DNA of 64,000 bases from Cyanoderma ruficeps (GCA_008694505.1 VZDJ01006028.1:62001-126000); one strand, 5' to 3'. Positions 43,601-54,289 are shown, numbered from the stretch's first letter. The notes: generated from the letters alone by a model not told the origin. Translations and numbers: made by a program.

Positions 43601-46600
43601 CTGCAAGCAGATCTGATAGTGTGACTCCTGCTTCAGCACCATTAAAGCAACACAGCTGGTGATTGCTGGTAAAAACTTGGGCCATCTCATCTAGTGTCTA
43701 TCAGTCTACCAGTCTACTCAGCCTTGGTTCCTCCACAGACTTCTTAACCCTCCTGCCTTCTCTGTTCAAAGAAACCAGGTGTGAATTGAAGAATGATGTT
43801 CCCATCTTTGCTGTTACTTCAACAAAACTTACGTTCACTGGAGTACTTTGTGAAAGCAGAGGATTGTGTTCAGGAAAAACATCAGTTTCAAGCACAGGGA
43901 ATAGCAACTGGAAAGAGGGATAAAAGCAGGATAACGGGGAGAACATTTCTTCCCTCTTCTGGAGAACAGTCAAGATATCAACACAAAAAAAAGGACCACA
44001 CAGACCTCCTACTCAGCTGTACTATCCTCACAAAATGCACCTCTTTCCACTATTTCTTCATGATTAATAATTGGGACTGTGTGTTCTTTGGGACAAGAGC
44101 ATCTCTGTTGGCTGGGCACTACTACAACAGGTGTACTAAAATAAATAGTATCCTAGGGCATATTTCTCATCTGCTTGTTACAAACTCTGGATACAATTTT
44201 CTGGTAAAAGGGTGGAGCTTGCATGAGCCAACCACCTAAACAACTACCATGTAGCAGCTTCTGAAGTCAACATGTACTCTGCGGAAGCTGACCTCTGCAG
44301 CACTGCTGCAGGCATGTTCAGTGAAGTTCTTCAAATTCTCTAAGACTAAAAACCTGCCTCATGTCACAAGTCCTCTGAGGTTCCAAAGAAAGCACCTCAG
44401 ACCATAGAATCTATTTACCCTGTTTGACTAGAAGCAGGCTCAAGACAGGATACAGACAGGGAATCTGTACTTGAGGCTGACAGATTTTTCAGGTTTTCAG
44501 ATGTCTTACTACAAGATTTTTAAATGTTTATTTTTTCTTCACAGAAGACAAAAAAGCACATTTATTCACATTTAGCATACAAGTTTCACTCATCTACAGT
44601 AGAAGGAATATTAATAGAACAGAAGAGGAAGGACTTTGATGTTACTAGTTACATTTTCTCTAGAAAAAAAGTTTATAAATTTTCTAAAAATACCTTTAGG
44701 ACACAGCTTTAAGGTAAGGATCATACTATTGCTACACGTCATAACATCTTTAGGGACTATCTGCTCAACACAGAATTGCACAAGTCTGAAGTCTGCTGCT
44801 CAGACAGCTCTAGCAGGCTCAGCAGCAAACCAAAAAATCCCATGCAAAGCCATACAAAAAACCATACAAAGCAATCCATTTTATTGAAGCAGAGTTCATT
44901 CAACCATTCTGCAGTTATGCATTTTACTGGGGTTCAGTGAAAAAAACCCCAACATTGCTAAGAGATTAAGCTCTGGAGAATATTGAAAATATTACTACAC
45001 AATGTAACTTAATTTTTTTTTCAATATATTTTTTCTTGATTCAAGCAGAGAGCAAAGAACTTTGGAAAATACACTTACTGGTATTTAATTTCTTTTTTGT
45101 AAGAAAACTATAGTAGCAACCTATTTAGATTAAGTAGGACTAAATCATACCTTAAGATGTTAAATATGAAACCTGTACATTCTTACTTTCATACTAGCTT
45201 TTAGCCTTATGGTATAAATTGACAAACTTTTATCAGTGGTTACACTTCATTCCATGTACTAGATACATGTATAGAAGTCATCTGTTCTGATGCTGACTAT
45301 AAAGGCTTCACAGGTTCTGAGATGAATTAAAGATAATTGTCCCCTGTACTCCTTAGCTCTCTGATGAATACTTAATTTTTTTAAAAAAAGGTATCTGTGT
45401 ATCTTAAATGTTCCAAACTTGATAACACAAAAACCCCCTAAGATTTATCATGATTTTAAGATTCTTATACCTAAAGTCTGAAAAAAATCTTATTTTCCTA
45501 ATTTACAGATCTTTCTCCAAATTACTTGCTTTTGATTACACTGCAGTTCAATGGCACAAACCCACCATTACAATCAGTGACCACTTGGGAAAAATCAAAA
45601 TGAGAGCATCTAACTTTCATCATAAATCACCAGTAATGAAATTTTTTTAATAATAACTGCACATACCTCAGACATATATGAAAGGTCATTATTTATATGG
45701 TGAGATTTCAACAGGAGTGTTTTTCTGAACATTTGGCATCTTGGCATTACATAAAACCTGAACATGTCCTCTAGTACAAGAGTGGAAGTAAGTATTGTAC
45801 CTGTTTCCATAGGAGAAAGTCTCCTTTATAAGCCTTTTGCATCTCTGGAGACTTCTTCATGCACATTTTTGTAATTTCCTTAAAAGAAGGGCAAAAGCAA
45901 CCCACGCTTAATGTGGCCATTGTTTACTTTATTACCCTTCTGTAGTGGAAAATATGTAACGCCCATTTAAGCTTACTCTGGAAATACCCTTTGCCCATCA
46001 AACATGAGCAGGAAAGCTTGTGGCAGCTTGCAGCGCTTCCTCCAGCCAGAACTCTTTGTAATAGGAACTTTGCTTTTCAATGCCTTGGACTCCCGGGAGG
46101 AGTTGTTGGCATCTTTATTGGTAATATTGTTACAAGTGTTTGTATCAAGTACAGACTGAAAGCTGCTGTGAAGCCATCAGCGGGCTGACATGAATGAGAA
46201 TGATTACGAAACATCTCCAGTCTCTGCTTCCGGTTGTGGAATAGGATTTTTGAAAACTTCTCCTCGCATCGTCAATAAGTATTGGGACTTTAAGCATTCT
46301 ACATTTTCACAGGGAGGCAAAGGAATCACTACACAGCATAAGAACATGTAGGGAGGTATCTGCAACAATTCTGGCTCCAGAATTTAACACAGCAAACTGA
46401 TCAACCTCAAAAATCGCCACATTAAAGCCACTCTCATCTGTTCACCACCCCAGCATGTGAATGAGCCAGTTCCCCTGCAGCTTGCTCAGAACTATGCACT
46501 ATGTTTGCTTACTCAAAAAGCAACATGCATGCCCTCAGATTCCCAAACAGCCTTAGGAAATGGAACAAAATAAGTCTTTGAGTCAATCCGTACGTTCACC

Positions 46601-49600
46601 AGGTAAAATTATTTCAACAACCACAACACAGTTCAAGGCAATCCAAACTAATATTTTTTTTATATCTAGTCATGCGGTAAAATACAAATTTAACCACATT
46701 ATGTGTAGTTTATTTTACATTTAAAAATCAAACTAGCATAAATGCTATTTCCTACTCCCACAGAGGATCTAGTTGTAACAGAGAAGATGACAAGTAGTAT
46801 GTGACAGAAATGAAATGAACAAAAGAAAATAATTTCCCTGACTTTTTTACCAAATCCCTTCATAGGATAAATTTGAACTGACAGAAGATAGATTAAAGAG
46901 TATTTTTCCCCTGAGAAGATATGCTTCTTCATAATTGTAATGTCAAAATCCCTGACATCTGAGCCTACTTTATCTAACACAACTAAAACTGAGAAAAAAA
47001 GGATACCCTACCTGCAAGCCTAAGGCAAAAAGTTTGAAACTGCTGCACTCAAATGTTTAACTATGAACAGAATCTTCTCTTAGCAAGAACAGTGTCTGAT
47101 GGTAGAGTACCAGAAGAAAAAAACATCTAAATTAACAATCATCCTTACGTAAAGTATCCGGACATATTATGTAAGCAGAAGAAAAGGGCATGGAAGAGCA
47201 CTGTAAAACTCCATGGCCCAGTGTCTACCAGAACACAGCTAAACACAAAAAGAGTAAAGGGTATAAAACTTGTGCAGGTCAAAAGAAAAGTGATAAATAC
47301 AATTTTATTTCAAATGTAACAAATTATGCTAAGTCAGGACAAATTGTATTGAAAAATCCATATACCAAAAATCTTAAGATATTAAAATAAAGAATATTTA
47401 AATAGAAATTTCTAAAATCAAACCACGAGATTGCAAAACTTACTGGTCAAATACTTGGAATCGGAATCTGTAAGAGCATTCAAACTTGCCCTTTGACTCC
47501 TTAGCTTTTCCTACCTGCCACATACTTTCTAACACTTTCATAAATACATGCAGTTAACTTAAAAATGTAAACACATGTTTTTTAAATTGTGGATTGTGAC
47601 AGATAAGGCTGATGCAAAATTCAGATTCAGTTGTGACTTGCCATTTAGAAAATATATGCTAGGCAAATCTCCACACAAAGCTGCTCATTTACGAACCCAA
47701 ACAGCAGTTTTGGTTCAGGTAGCTGATACTTGATTTCTAAAAATGCTAACAAGACCTCAGTTTTTATTTATTTTCTTTTTCCTACATCTGGCAGTAAGTG
47801 GAGGATGATCAGGGTCAGCATTGAATGCAAGACCTCTCCTTACTAAATTCTTTCCAGATTGCCCCAAAGCCACATCTGCAGTAGACTGGAACTCTAGATG
47901 GCACACTGTTGAACAAGAGTCCTGAAGGACATCACTTTCACCTTCAGATCTACAGTCAAAGGCACAGAACAAAAATTAAGATATATGCAAATATCTGGTT
48001 TGCAATATCTAAAACAGAAAGAGCACAAAGTTAACATACCTAATCTATCTATTTTTTGCTGCTTCACACCACAGTTGAATGTAAGTCTAAAATTAGGCAT
48101 ACATCTCAACTTGAAAGCTACGTCCCTCAGGCTTAGCAGGTATCACTTAATTTCTGTTCCAATAACACAAAGAACTTAGCTGTATACTACAAAAGACATA
48201 TATGCCTGGAGACAGCTGTACATCGAAATCTCAAATGAAATAAAGCAGGGTAAACCCTCTTAATGGAGCCAGAAAAATTTCATCACACCAGAAAAATTTC
48301 ACTGGGCTTCTTTCAAAAGTTTACCACACAAACGTGATACACTTCACTATCTTCTCCTAGTTTCTTTTCAGTCTTTGCATTGCACTAGTCCCCCAAATTT
48401 CTATCACTCCCCCAAGACCTTCATTATTTCTACCATCTCAATTAAATTACAATTTTTTTAACCTCTCAACACACATCACAACAGCTAACACTGCTTCACA
48501 AAGCAGCAACATAAGCAGGTGCTAACTGGGATTACTGCCACAAGCTACACGAATGAGGAAAGCTCTAGTCCTCAGAGGCTACTCAGCTCCAACCTGAGCT
48601 TAGAGGTTTGCCTTGATGGCAGCTCTACACCTTCCTGCTCAGCTCCCACACCATTCCAGGATCCTCCCACTCCTGAGCGGCCACACGGAGGAGAGCTCAG
48701 GAAACCTGAGCTCAAGGTGAATGAAAGTGCAGGTTCGTACACCTATGCTCATGCAAAAATGCAAATGCCAGCACTTTCCCTCCAAACAGAACTGAAGAGG
48801 AGTGAAAAGTTATTCTGGTTACGTCATTTGCCTGGGAAATGTGTCCTCATCTAAAGAGAAGCCGAACGCTGTCACTCATATCTACCAACAGGAAGCAGTC
48901 AGCAGCCAGACCTTCACCCTGCCATGATGAAGCCTGGTTAAGATGCCTCTCTCAGTACAGAGAGGGAAGAACCAAGTTCCTAAGAGACCACAAAGCACCT
49001 CACCAACAGCAATCAGAAGCACCTCCTTGTATGCTGCAACTTGGCTGTCAAACTTGTGCTGCCTCTTGCCTTCCCACTTCTACACTGGGCCCTCAAGAAT
49101 TACCTGTCGGACAGCTGAACAGCTTCAAAAGGAAAAGCAAGAAGTAAATAAAGATAATCTTGTCTGGAAGGTTGCTGTCCTGGGAACAGAGATGGGCACA
49201 GACACTCATTTTCATTGCAAATTGGCCAACAGCTCCAAGACTAAGTATCCACCCTGAACTCAGACACCAAACTCTCCTCACACATTTCCTAGAAAGCCAT
49301 GATATGAAAAAAATCCCAGGCACTACTCCACTGGAAAGTATTGTCAAGAGTTCAGCAGCACATTTGCTCCACAAAGTTTTCGTTTGCTGTAAACCTAAGT
49401 AGTTTTCAAACTGATTGAGACACAATAACGCCAATCTTCAATACCAATCCAGGAAGCACACTGCACTGTTTAACAAGCATCTCTTGCATTTTATAAAATA
49501 ATTGTTTAGTTCTACTAAACAACTCCAAGGTATTATCTGATCCTTACAGCCTTTCCAGAGTCTTGTAAAGATAACAAAACCCAGAATTTCGCAATGTCTT

Positions 49601-52600
49601 TAATAAAAACATTGCTTCCAAAATAATCTATTCATCAGGAAGCGGGGGTTGGGAACACAACTGACACAAGTACTGAACAAAATCCATGTGCATTAATTCA
49701 ATTATGGATTTCATTCAATTGTCAAAACCCTTCAGATGAAAATCATCCTTTGGAAGCAGTCTGAGTGATGATTTCTTTATTATTTCTTCACCAGCATTCA
49801 GTACATAATATCAAACAGCATTACAACAAAAAAGTTGAAGAACATTTAGTCCTCATACGATCTGAGGCATATGCACATACACAATAGGCATTAATTTCAT
49901 CACCCTGACAGCAACAGGGATAAGATGCTCAGGGTCAGAGAGATGAGAGCATTCATCATATTGAATTACTAGTCCTTTCAGCCCTTCAACCATGCTAATC
50001 ACACGCATATTTGCAGCCATCCTGGTTTTCACATCCTCTGGTAAGATTCAACTTTTTATCATCTGTCAGAAATGCAAGAGACCAGACTTCGCTAACACAG
50101 TAAAGAGAAAAGCAGTAATACAGCCACAGTTCATAAGCTACTTGATGATTCAGAAACCTGGGGCCAAACCAACTATTAGAGCCTGCAGATGCAAGTCCTC
50201 CAAAGCACATGAATTACACCTGTTTGTACCAGGGACTGCTTTAGCTCATCACTGATAAAATTAACATCCATTGCTCTCTGAGACTCCCTTTACATACAAT
50301 TCTTCTGACTCCATACAATGTTCCAGCACCATGTATATTTTCCTCCTAGAAAAGAGTACTGTAGAGCACCTGCATTTTATGGCAGGACAGGTGTGAAGCA
50401 ACACAGGGCCAAAGCAGGGACGTTCTCTCTGTGCCACTTTCCAATACCACACCTACACATTTTCATTAGTGAGTATATAATCCTAGAGATTATTGAGCAG
50501 CACTGTCACAATGCCACAGATTAATTAATTTCATACATTTATAGCTCCTTAATAGAATCCATGGATGCCTGCTAAACTGTAATTGCACTGACAAATACAT
50601 GCAGCACTCTAGGATTTCACTTTATAGTCATACTGGCTTTGTCAAGTTTACCTCACAGCACTGGGATGTTGTTGTTGCTTTCTGTACTCTTAGTACTTGT
50701 TCTTCAGTATTTTATTGCCAACTCTTGCATGACAGTCAGCAAAAAGAACTATTTTTGGCAATTCATTAATGAATTCTAATATTATTGGAAAACCTAAACT
50801 GATGCCAAGTGAGCTTGAGTTCTCTTAGGCTTTGTAAAACAAAATTGTTTCAGTGGAAAAAAACCCAAGTCTGACCCAAAATTTAAAAAGAGAAAGTATT
50901 TTTAAGTAAATAGTTTTTTACTTATCGAGTAAGAAACTTCTACAGTTACTTCATGAGCCACTGTCTAGGACCTAAAATATCCAGAGTTCACAGCAATTAT
51001 AGTTCTGCAATTATTTTATATCTCAAGTCAAATCCTTAAGAGAAAGGAAAAGACTAGTATTTCAAAATTCTCTACCATGCAGATCAGGTTACTTAGTTAC
51101 ATTTCAAAACAGAGGAGTTTGCTACAATGATAAAAACCTTCCTAGCACGAACTACAGTTTTTATTTTCAAAGAATTGGCTAAGAACATCGAAGTAGAGAA
51201 GAACAAAAAAAAGAAGAAAAATACAATTGTGCATGCAATCGTGAGGGGGAGACAGACTGAGATTCTTAATGGATTAACAGCAAATGAGAGAGAAACATCT
51301 ATCTCTATTATTGACAGATAAATAAATAGAAAACAAATACCATAATACACTAGTATTTGAGTCAAAAAGATAGTCCTCCGTGTTTATGATTGTAATGAAC
51401 TCCACCTTATTAATATGCACTCACATTACCAGCAATATTGGCAAATTTTTTTAAAATCAGACACCTCAGATATCTACAACTGGTTCAGAGTGTTCTTGTA
51501 TTGAAAAGCCACAAATACCTTAAGTGTAAAACCAAAGAATGCTAAACAGAACGTAACATTAAAGACATTTTAAATACAGTAAGACAGCAACTGTACTAAC
51601 AAAAAGTCACTGGAAGATCTGTAGAATCCTAACAGCTTGAGTGAGACTACAACAAATTCCAGTATTCTGATGCATTAAGTTGTTGTCTCCTATTTATCCA
51701 GTTACAAAAATAAACACCCACACATACTTCAACTGATTGAATAAATTAATAGACCTGAAATAGACCTGCAAAACTCCTCCCTCCCATGGCTCTTATGGTG
51801 ACCTAATGCTGGTAGAGTCCTACAGCTGCCTTTATGAAGCTAATACTTTTGCTAGTTTATTGGAATTATGTTTAATGATGCTACACTTTTGCATCTAATT
51901 ACATGCCTTAAGACAGCCCATCCACAGTAGCTCTCAGATTACCATCTCAATCTCATACACTCAGGCACATGGTTAACTTTCCACTGTGAGTTTCAAGTTA
52001 AAACACGTGCACCATTCACAAGAGTAGGACATCCTGTTTCTCTCCCTTACACAAATGGGGACTATCTTCCAGTTAAATGACACATGGACTTTAAGGGCTA
52101 TAGCCCTTATCTCTCTATACATGTCTTGTATTTTCCCAGATTTTATTTACTTCCCAGTCACTATTTTATTTATCCTATGACATATGTCTCCTCCTCCACC
52201 ATTTCATGTCATTATTTGTTGCTTGCTGTGACAAAGCATCTCTATTTTACTATTATCCTAACTGATCTCCTGCTAGTGGCCTATCATTGACCATCAATCA
52301 CCATTTTTGTGTTTGTAGGAAGTTTATCAATGCAATGAAACGGAGGTCAACAGACGACGGCTGCCTTGTTGTTTCTTTTGGTTAGCATTTTCCTTTCTTT
52401 AATGTCACAGGCATTTTTGAGATAAAAGTTCTTTTTAAAATTTTGAAGTATTTGCTACTGTCTGCACACCAGTCATAGGCAGCTTGAGTAGCTTTTCCAT
52501 TACAATTAATATATTCATTTTTGGCTCTCATTCTCAGAATAGGCTAAGTTAAACTTCTATGCTGCTACTTTAAGCAATTAATGACCAAGATGGGTTACTA

Positions 52601-54072
52601 CACATCAAGATATCTGCACTAGACACACTACATAAAACAGAAGGAAGTTAAAACTAAAAGTACCTGTGAACTACTGCTCCTTCTTCCCTTTTTTTTTTTT
52701 AATATATCAAGCACAACACAAGTTACCTTATTTGGACATGATGTAAGAGGAAGTTACATAAATTACAAGCTGAATCAAAAACTACCACTAAAGAAGATCT
52801 TGCTTCAGTTTTGTATCCCTTCTACTTACTCTGATGGCAAACAGTGTAACTCTTGTACCTTTAGCTGGCTTTGTGGGTTTCCAAAGAGTCAGTATGAAAG
52901 CAAGGCCTACAAACCCGCTCAAGACTGGGAACTAGGGGAGATCCAGCCTGATCCTGAAATAAATGCTTCATTAGAGTTGAAAAAGGCCTTAGCTGTAAAT
53001 ATGAGAAGACCTTATTTGTATGAGCTCTGTCATCTGTCAATGTATTGGTATTCTTTGCTCTCAAGCACCTAAAGCTGACACTAACTTCAAAAAGCCATCT
53101 GTATATTCAAAAAATTTTGAAGGTAATGTTTAGGCACAGGAAGCACCTGTCATTTATTATTTTTTGCATGCAAAATTAAAAGTCCCCTTGCCTACTTTCC
53201 AAATTACAGACAAATATATAACCTCTCAAACACTGTCAGGTATTATCTGTCACCTGAATGCAAATACCCCTCTGATCATACAAGAGAGGCCTCCAATTCC
53301 AACTCATTAACCTGAAACTGAGATCCTACATAATCGCAATCCATGGCTGCTCCAAAATTTAAGGGCCAAAGAGTGACATGAGGCAGACTGCACGAAAACT
53401 GAAAATCTGTAATAACTGAGAGATTAAGTAATCTATTTATTAAAAACTTGTACGTGTATTATGTACAATTATAGCTGATGTCAGTTTTCTCATCTGCTGC
53501 CAATTTAATACTACAGATGTGCAGCACAGGCCACAGGGGTTCAAAGTGTGCAAAGGCGGCTGCCATTCAAGTGCTGACAGAGCACGACCGGTGTCGCATC
53601 TCTTCCGTTTCCCCGACCTGCAAAACGAACACAACACCAACACTCCGTGAAAAGCACCACCAGAGGAGCAGCGGCGGCTGCGGAACGAGGCGGATCCTCT
53701 GCGGTCCCGGGCACAGGCCACGGCCGCACCTGCCCGCGGGCCCACGGCGGGCGGCCCGAGAGGGCCGGGGGGACGAGCCCAGGGCCGGCACCACCACCGG
53801 CCGCTCCCCGGCCCGCCGGAGCCCCCCTGCCCTGCCCGGCCCAGCCGGCTCACCTGCACGCCCGTGTAGTTCTCGAAGAAGAAGAGCACCATGCTCTGGT
53901 AGATGGTGTACAGCCGGTCATCCACCTCGCGGTAGAAGCGGGTGGGCAGCACGGCGGAGAGCAAGCGCCAGGCGCCCCAGGCCAGCACGTAGGTGGGCGC
54001 CGTGCCCATCATGACGGCGGCGGGCAGCACGTAGCGCATGGAGTAGGTGTGCAGCACCAGCGACAGCAGCAT
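1376..54072 (-). CDS. AGPAT5: AGPAT5, 1-acylglycerol-3-phosphate O-acyltransferase 5 (LPAAT-epsilon), 8 coding exons
   Basis: Acyl-CoA-dependent acylation of lysophosphatidic acid to phosphatidic acid in glycerolipid synthesis; the family member is known as a membrane protein of ER and mitochondria. Eight minus-strand segments join with GT-AG borders and matching phases (0,1,0,0,1,1,2) into 365 codons. Residues 1-73 hold the N-terminal hydrophobic segments (about 14-34 and 57-66). The catalytic HX4D motif is H93 to D98, split between exons 2 and 3. GGVYVKRS is at 137-144, FPEGTR at 171-176, and LTPRVKATH at 204-212. Two hydrophobic stretches near the C-terminus (about 322-338 and 350-363) resemble paired tail anchors. 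The sequence is collinear with human AGPAT5 as I remember it, with one extra residue near 235-240. The start at 54070-54072 is the first ATG in its frame and has purines at -3 to -1. I see no frameshift or internal stop, so the gene looks intact. Confidence 0.97.
1602..3309 (-). other. AGPAT5 intron 7
   Basis: A 1.7-kb phase 2 intron. It holds a TA-rich simple repeat with an N at 3170. I see no other gene or recognisable mobile element. Confidence 0.85.
3130..3170. repeat. TTATA-type AT microsatellite with an unresolved base
   Basis: Imperfect ATATT/TATAT units, closed by a single N at 3170. This is a simple-sequence tract where assembly or read consensus failed. Confidence 0.8.
3310..3433 (-). 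CDS. AGPAT5: AGPAT5 coding exon 7
   Basis: A 124-nt exon for residues 250-290 plus two bases of K291: EFLCKECPRVHIFIDRIELK, then DIPEEQMYMRRWLHERFEIKD. The acceptor is TCTTAG and the donor GTGAGT, giving a phase 2 intron. This is the conserved cytosolic C-terminal domain characteristic of the AGPAT3/4/5 group. Confidence 0.96.
4026..4048 (-). repeat. C-rich tract, G-quadruplex-prone on the transcribed RNA
   Basis: The plus strand has C-runs of 6, 8 and 4 with short spacers, so the minus strand (the AGPAT5 sense strand) has G-runs able to form a four-run G4 if the 8-run is split. Confidence 0.6.
8950..9240 (+). mobile_element. CR1 LINE 3' fragment
   Basis: Follows the CR1 3' region in order: GGCCTCTTCTCTGAGGCAAC, then the TTTAGGCTGGAT-like block (here TTCAGGCTGGATGGATATTA), then GGAACAGGCTTGCCCAAGGA, CCCTGGAAGTGTTCAA, and the terminal TTTCCAACTTTAATGATTC followed by TATGAA. 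It is 5'-truncated, as usual for CR1, and moderately diverged. Confidence 0.9.
9900..10990 (+). mobile_element. Old, degraded CR1-type LINE (reverse transcriptase 3' region)
   Basis: Recognisable decayed blocks of a CR1-clade element lie in order: a GGGAAATCCTGTCCCATCAA block near 10149, a TTTTCATAAAGCCTCTGACA block near 10240 (the DF.KAFD region of the reverse transcriptase), a GGACAGGAAGCAAATGG block near 10345, and the distal GGATATAGTGGACTCAGAGA block near 10842. Stops and indels break every frame. Its divergence is well above that of the copy just before it. The edges are approximate. Confidence 0.7.
11565..11601 (+). repeat. Poly-A tract with one N
   Basis: 37 positions of A, with N at 11583. 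No polyadenylation hexamer or gene-like sequence was recognised immediately upstream, so a retrocopy tail is not supported. Confidence 0.9.
12932..13010 (-). mobile_element. CR1 3' tail fragment, antisense
   Basis: Plus strand TCACAGGATCACAGAATTCT, then GGGTTTGAAGGGATCTCTGG and AGATCATCTA, is the reverse complement of a CR1 3' end (consensus-like TAGATGATCTCCAGAGGTCC...). Similarity fades beyond about 13010. Confidence 0.8.
16995..17010. repeat. 16-bp perfect palindrome
   Basis: TGTGTACATGTACACA is its own reverse complement, inside a longer TACATG-rich patch (16991-17016). It may simply be low-complexity sequence. Confidence 0.6.
17353..17514 (-). CDS. AGPAT5: AGPAT5 coding exon 6
   Basis: A 162-nt exon for residues 196-249, starting GLAILKHVLTPRVKATHVAI and ending KLAPSMT. 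It contains the fourth conserved motif region (LTPR) and the YDVTVAYEG strand. The acceptor is TTCTAG and the donor GTGAGT. The loop VDHKGQRK looks one residue longer than the human equivalent, which accounts for 365 versus 364 residues. Confidence 0.97.
21763..21855 (+). mobile_element. CR1 LINE 3' tail
   Basis: Contains ATCCTGCACAGGGCCACAAT, then GATCCTGATGGGTTCGTTCC, and ends in the CR1 terminal microsatellite ATTCTATGATTCTATGA. It is only about 90 bp long, so heavily 5'-truncated, but well preserved. Confidence 0.88.
24180..24520. other. GC- and CpG-rich patch of unknown origin within intron 5
   Basis: About a dozen CpGs in 340 bp and many GCAGC/CAGCC runs, against CpG-poor flanks. It could be part of an LTR or other element, or a regulatory island. 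Open frames on both strands here are short and unrecognised. Confidence 0.4.
24648..24666. repeat. Short hairpin, CCCCAC/GTGGGG arms
   Basis: A six-base perfect stem (24648-24653 with 24661-24666) around an AT-rich loop, ATAAAAA. Confidence 0.5.
26012..26102 (-). CDS. AGPAT5: AGPAT5 coding exon 5
   Basis: A 91-nt exon for residues 166-195 plus the first base of G196. It holds IFPEGTRYNPE, the EGTR motif (E173-R176) that binds the glycerol phosphate in this family. The acceptor is CCATAG and the donor GTAGGC. The stretch after the motif (IPKVIADSQSFAEKE) is less conserved relative to human. Confidence 0.96.
26103..33336 (-). other. AGPAT5 intron 4
   Basis: A 7.2-kb phase 0 intron containing a short TG microsatellite. 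A 510-nt open frame on the minus strand (27123-27632) has no recognisable domain and is treated as chance. No clear mobile element was recognised. Confidence 0.85.
26872..26888. repeat. (TG)n microsatellite
   Basis: Eight to nine uninterrupted TG units. Confidence 0.85.
33337..33426 (-). CDS. AGPAT5: AGPAT5 coding exon 4
   Basis: A 90-nt, phase 0-0 exon for residues 136-165, from HGGVYVKRSAKFNEKEMREK to KAETP. The GGxYVKRS block is the second conserved acyltransferase motif region, linked in the family to acyl acceptor binding. The acceptor is GATAG and the donor GTAAGC. The second half (FRAQMKAETP) differs more from human than the first half. Confidence 0.96.
37381..37471. repeat. T/G-rich low-complexity tract
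   Basis: Runs of T, G and GTTT/GTT units with almost no A or C over about 90 bp. Confidence 0.8.
38210..38233. repeat. 24-nt direct repeat, copy A
   Basis: ACCTTCTGAGAGCATGACTA then CAAA; identical to the sequence at 39550-39573. Confidence 0.85.
38535..38650 (-). CDS. AGPAT5: AGPAT5 coding exon 3
   Basis: A 116-nt exon for residues 97-135, starting VDWIIADMLAIRQNALGHVR and ending LYGWYFSQ. It supplies D98 of the HX4D motif. The acceptor is TTGCAG and the donor GTGAGC. My recollection of the human protein has C where this has W in LYGWYFSQ; otherwise the segment is almost identical. Confidence 0.97.
38651..38865 (-). other. AGPAT5 intron 2
   Basis: Only 215 bp, phase 1, between exons that split the HX4D motif. 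It has no features beyond splice signals. Confidence 0.9.
38866..38935 (-). CDS. AGPAT5: AGPAT5 coding exon 2
   Basis: A 70-nt exon for residues 74-96 (VIIYGDLPKNKENVIYLSNHQ, then C and T) plus the first base of codon 97. The acceptor follows a weakly pyrimidine-rich stretch ending TTTAG, and the donor is GTTTGT. It carries H93, the histidine of the HX4D acyltransferase motif. It is too short to appear as a simple open reading frame and was found by matching the expected protein segment upstream of exon 3. Confidence 0.95.
39550..39573. repeat. 24-nt direct repeat, copy B
   Basis: Identical to 38210-38233 and 1340 bp away. Exons 2 and 3 lie between the two copies. Confidence 0.85.
39894..39930. 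repeat. Short compound tandem repeat
   Basis: ACCTATT twice, then ATTACCATCACTT twice. Confidence 0.75.
42003..42145 (-). mobile_element. tRNA-Ile-headed SINE with CR1 tail (TguSINE1-like)
   Basis: Read on the minus strand, the head shows TTAGAGCACAGTGCTGGAAG, then CACCAAGCTCGTGGG and a B-box-like GGGTCGATCCCC (42078-42089). This tracks the tRNA-Ile gene from the D-arm end to the acceptor stem. It continues into a CR1-type tail GGATCCCTTCTAACTCAGAA and ends TCCTGTGATTCT. This head-tail fusion is the known passerine SINE design. The A box region is degenerate, so it is probably inactive. Confidence 0.8.
42146..42366. other. GC-rich segment between the SINE and the 127-bp repeat
   Basis: Noticeably richer in GC and CpG than the rest of intron 1 and directly abutting the 127-bp repeat. 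It may be part of the same unidentified element. No coding content was recognised. Confidence 0.35.
42367..42493 (+). repeat. 127-bp perfect direct repeat, copy A
   Basis: Begins TGCTCAACACAG and ends CCATTTTATTGAA. By eye it is identical over all 127 bases to 44762-44888. The flanks diverge at once on both sides. Confidence 0.95.
44762..44888 (+). repeat. 127-bp perfect direct repeat, copy B
   Basis: Same orientation as copy A and offset by 2395 bp. No matching flanking target duplication or terminal inverted repeat was seen around it. Confidence 0.95.
53854..54072 (-). CDS. AGPAT5: AGPAT5 coding exon 1
   Basis: Encodes residues 1-73, from MLLSLVLHTYSMRY to ENYTGVQ, and ends at a GTGAGC donor in phase 0. 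It contains the first hydrophobic segment (about 14-34) and the DDRLY...FFFENYTG block typical of the AGPAT5 branch. It lies entirely inside the CpG island, which explains its high GC and the many long open frames on both strands here. The reading frame is fixed by near-identity with the human protein start and by the join to exon 2. Confidence 0.97.
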
Positions 54073-54256
54073 CTTCCCGCTGCCCCCGGCCTCACCGGGA
54101 CACCCACATGGGCGGCGCGCTCACACACAGCCCCGCAGCCTCGCCGCCCGCATCGCCCGCCGCGCCGGGCACACCCACCAGGCGGCCGCGAAGCGGCAGC
54201 GGCGGCGGCGACTGCGGCCGGGACGGACGAGGAGAGCGGCGGGAGAGGACACGGGC

Positions 54257-54289
54257 TCACGGCTGCTCTAGCGCCGCTGCCGCCACCAT
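54257..54289 (-). promoter_or_regulatory. 10-codon upstream ORF in the AGPAT5 5' UTR
   Basis: ATG at 54287-54289, encoding MVAAAALEQP, with TGA at 54257-54259. It is out of frame with the main ORF and ends about 184 nt before the AGPAT5 ATG. Its ATG is inside the YY1-type element, so it is translated only if transcription starts upstream of that element. Confidence 0.6.

Larger units (their letters stand above)
38936..53853 (-). other. AGPAT5 intron 1
   Basis: A 14.9-kb phase 0 intron. It holds a 24-nt repeat copy (39550), a short tandem repeat (39894-39930), a tRNA-derived SINE (about 42003-42145), a GC-rich patch (42146-42366) and both copies of a perfect 127-bp repeat (42367 and 44762). 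No exon was recognised between exon 1 and exon 2. Confidence 0.85.

Noticed and set aside
43793..44239. 148-codon plus-strand frame between the 127-bp repeats
   Set aside because: Low-information composition, no motif, and no splice context linking it to AGPAT5.
42367..44888. The 127-bp repeats as a pair of LTRs of one retroelement
   Set aside because: No flanking target duplication, the unit ends AA rather than CA on the plus strand, no primer-binding site follows copy A, no polypurine tract precedes copy B, and the 2.3 kb between them has no recognisable gag or pol.
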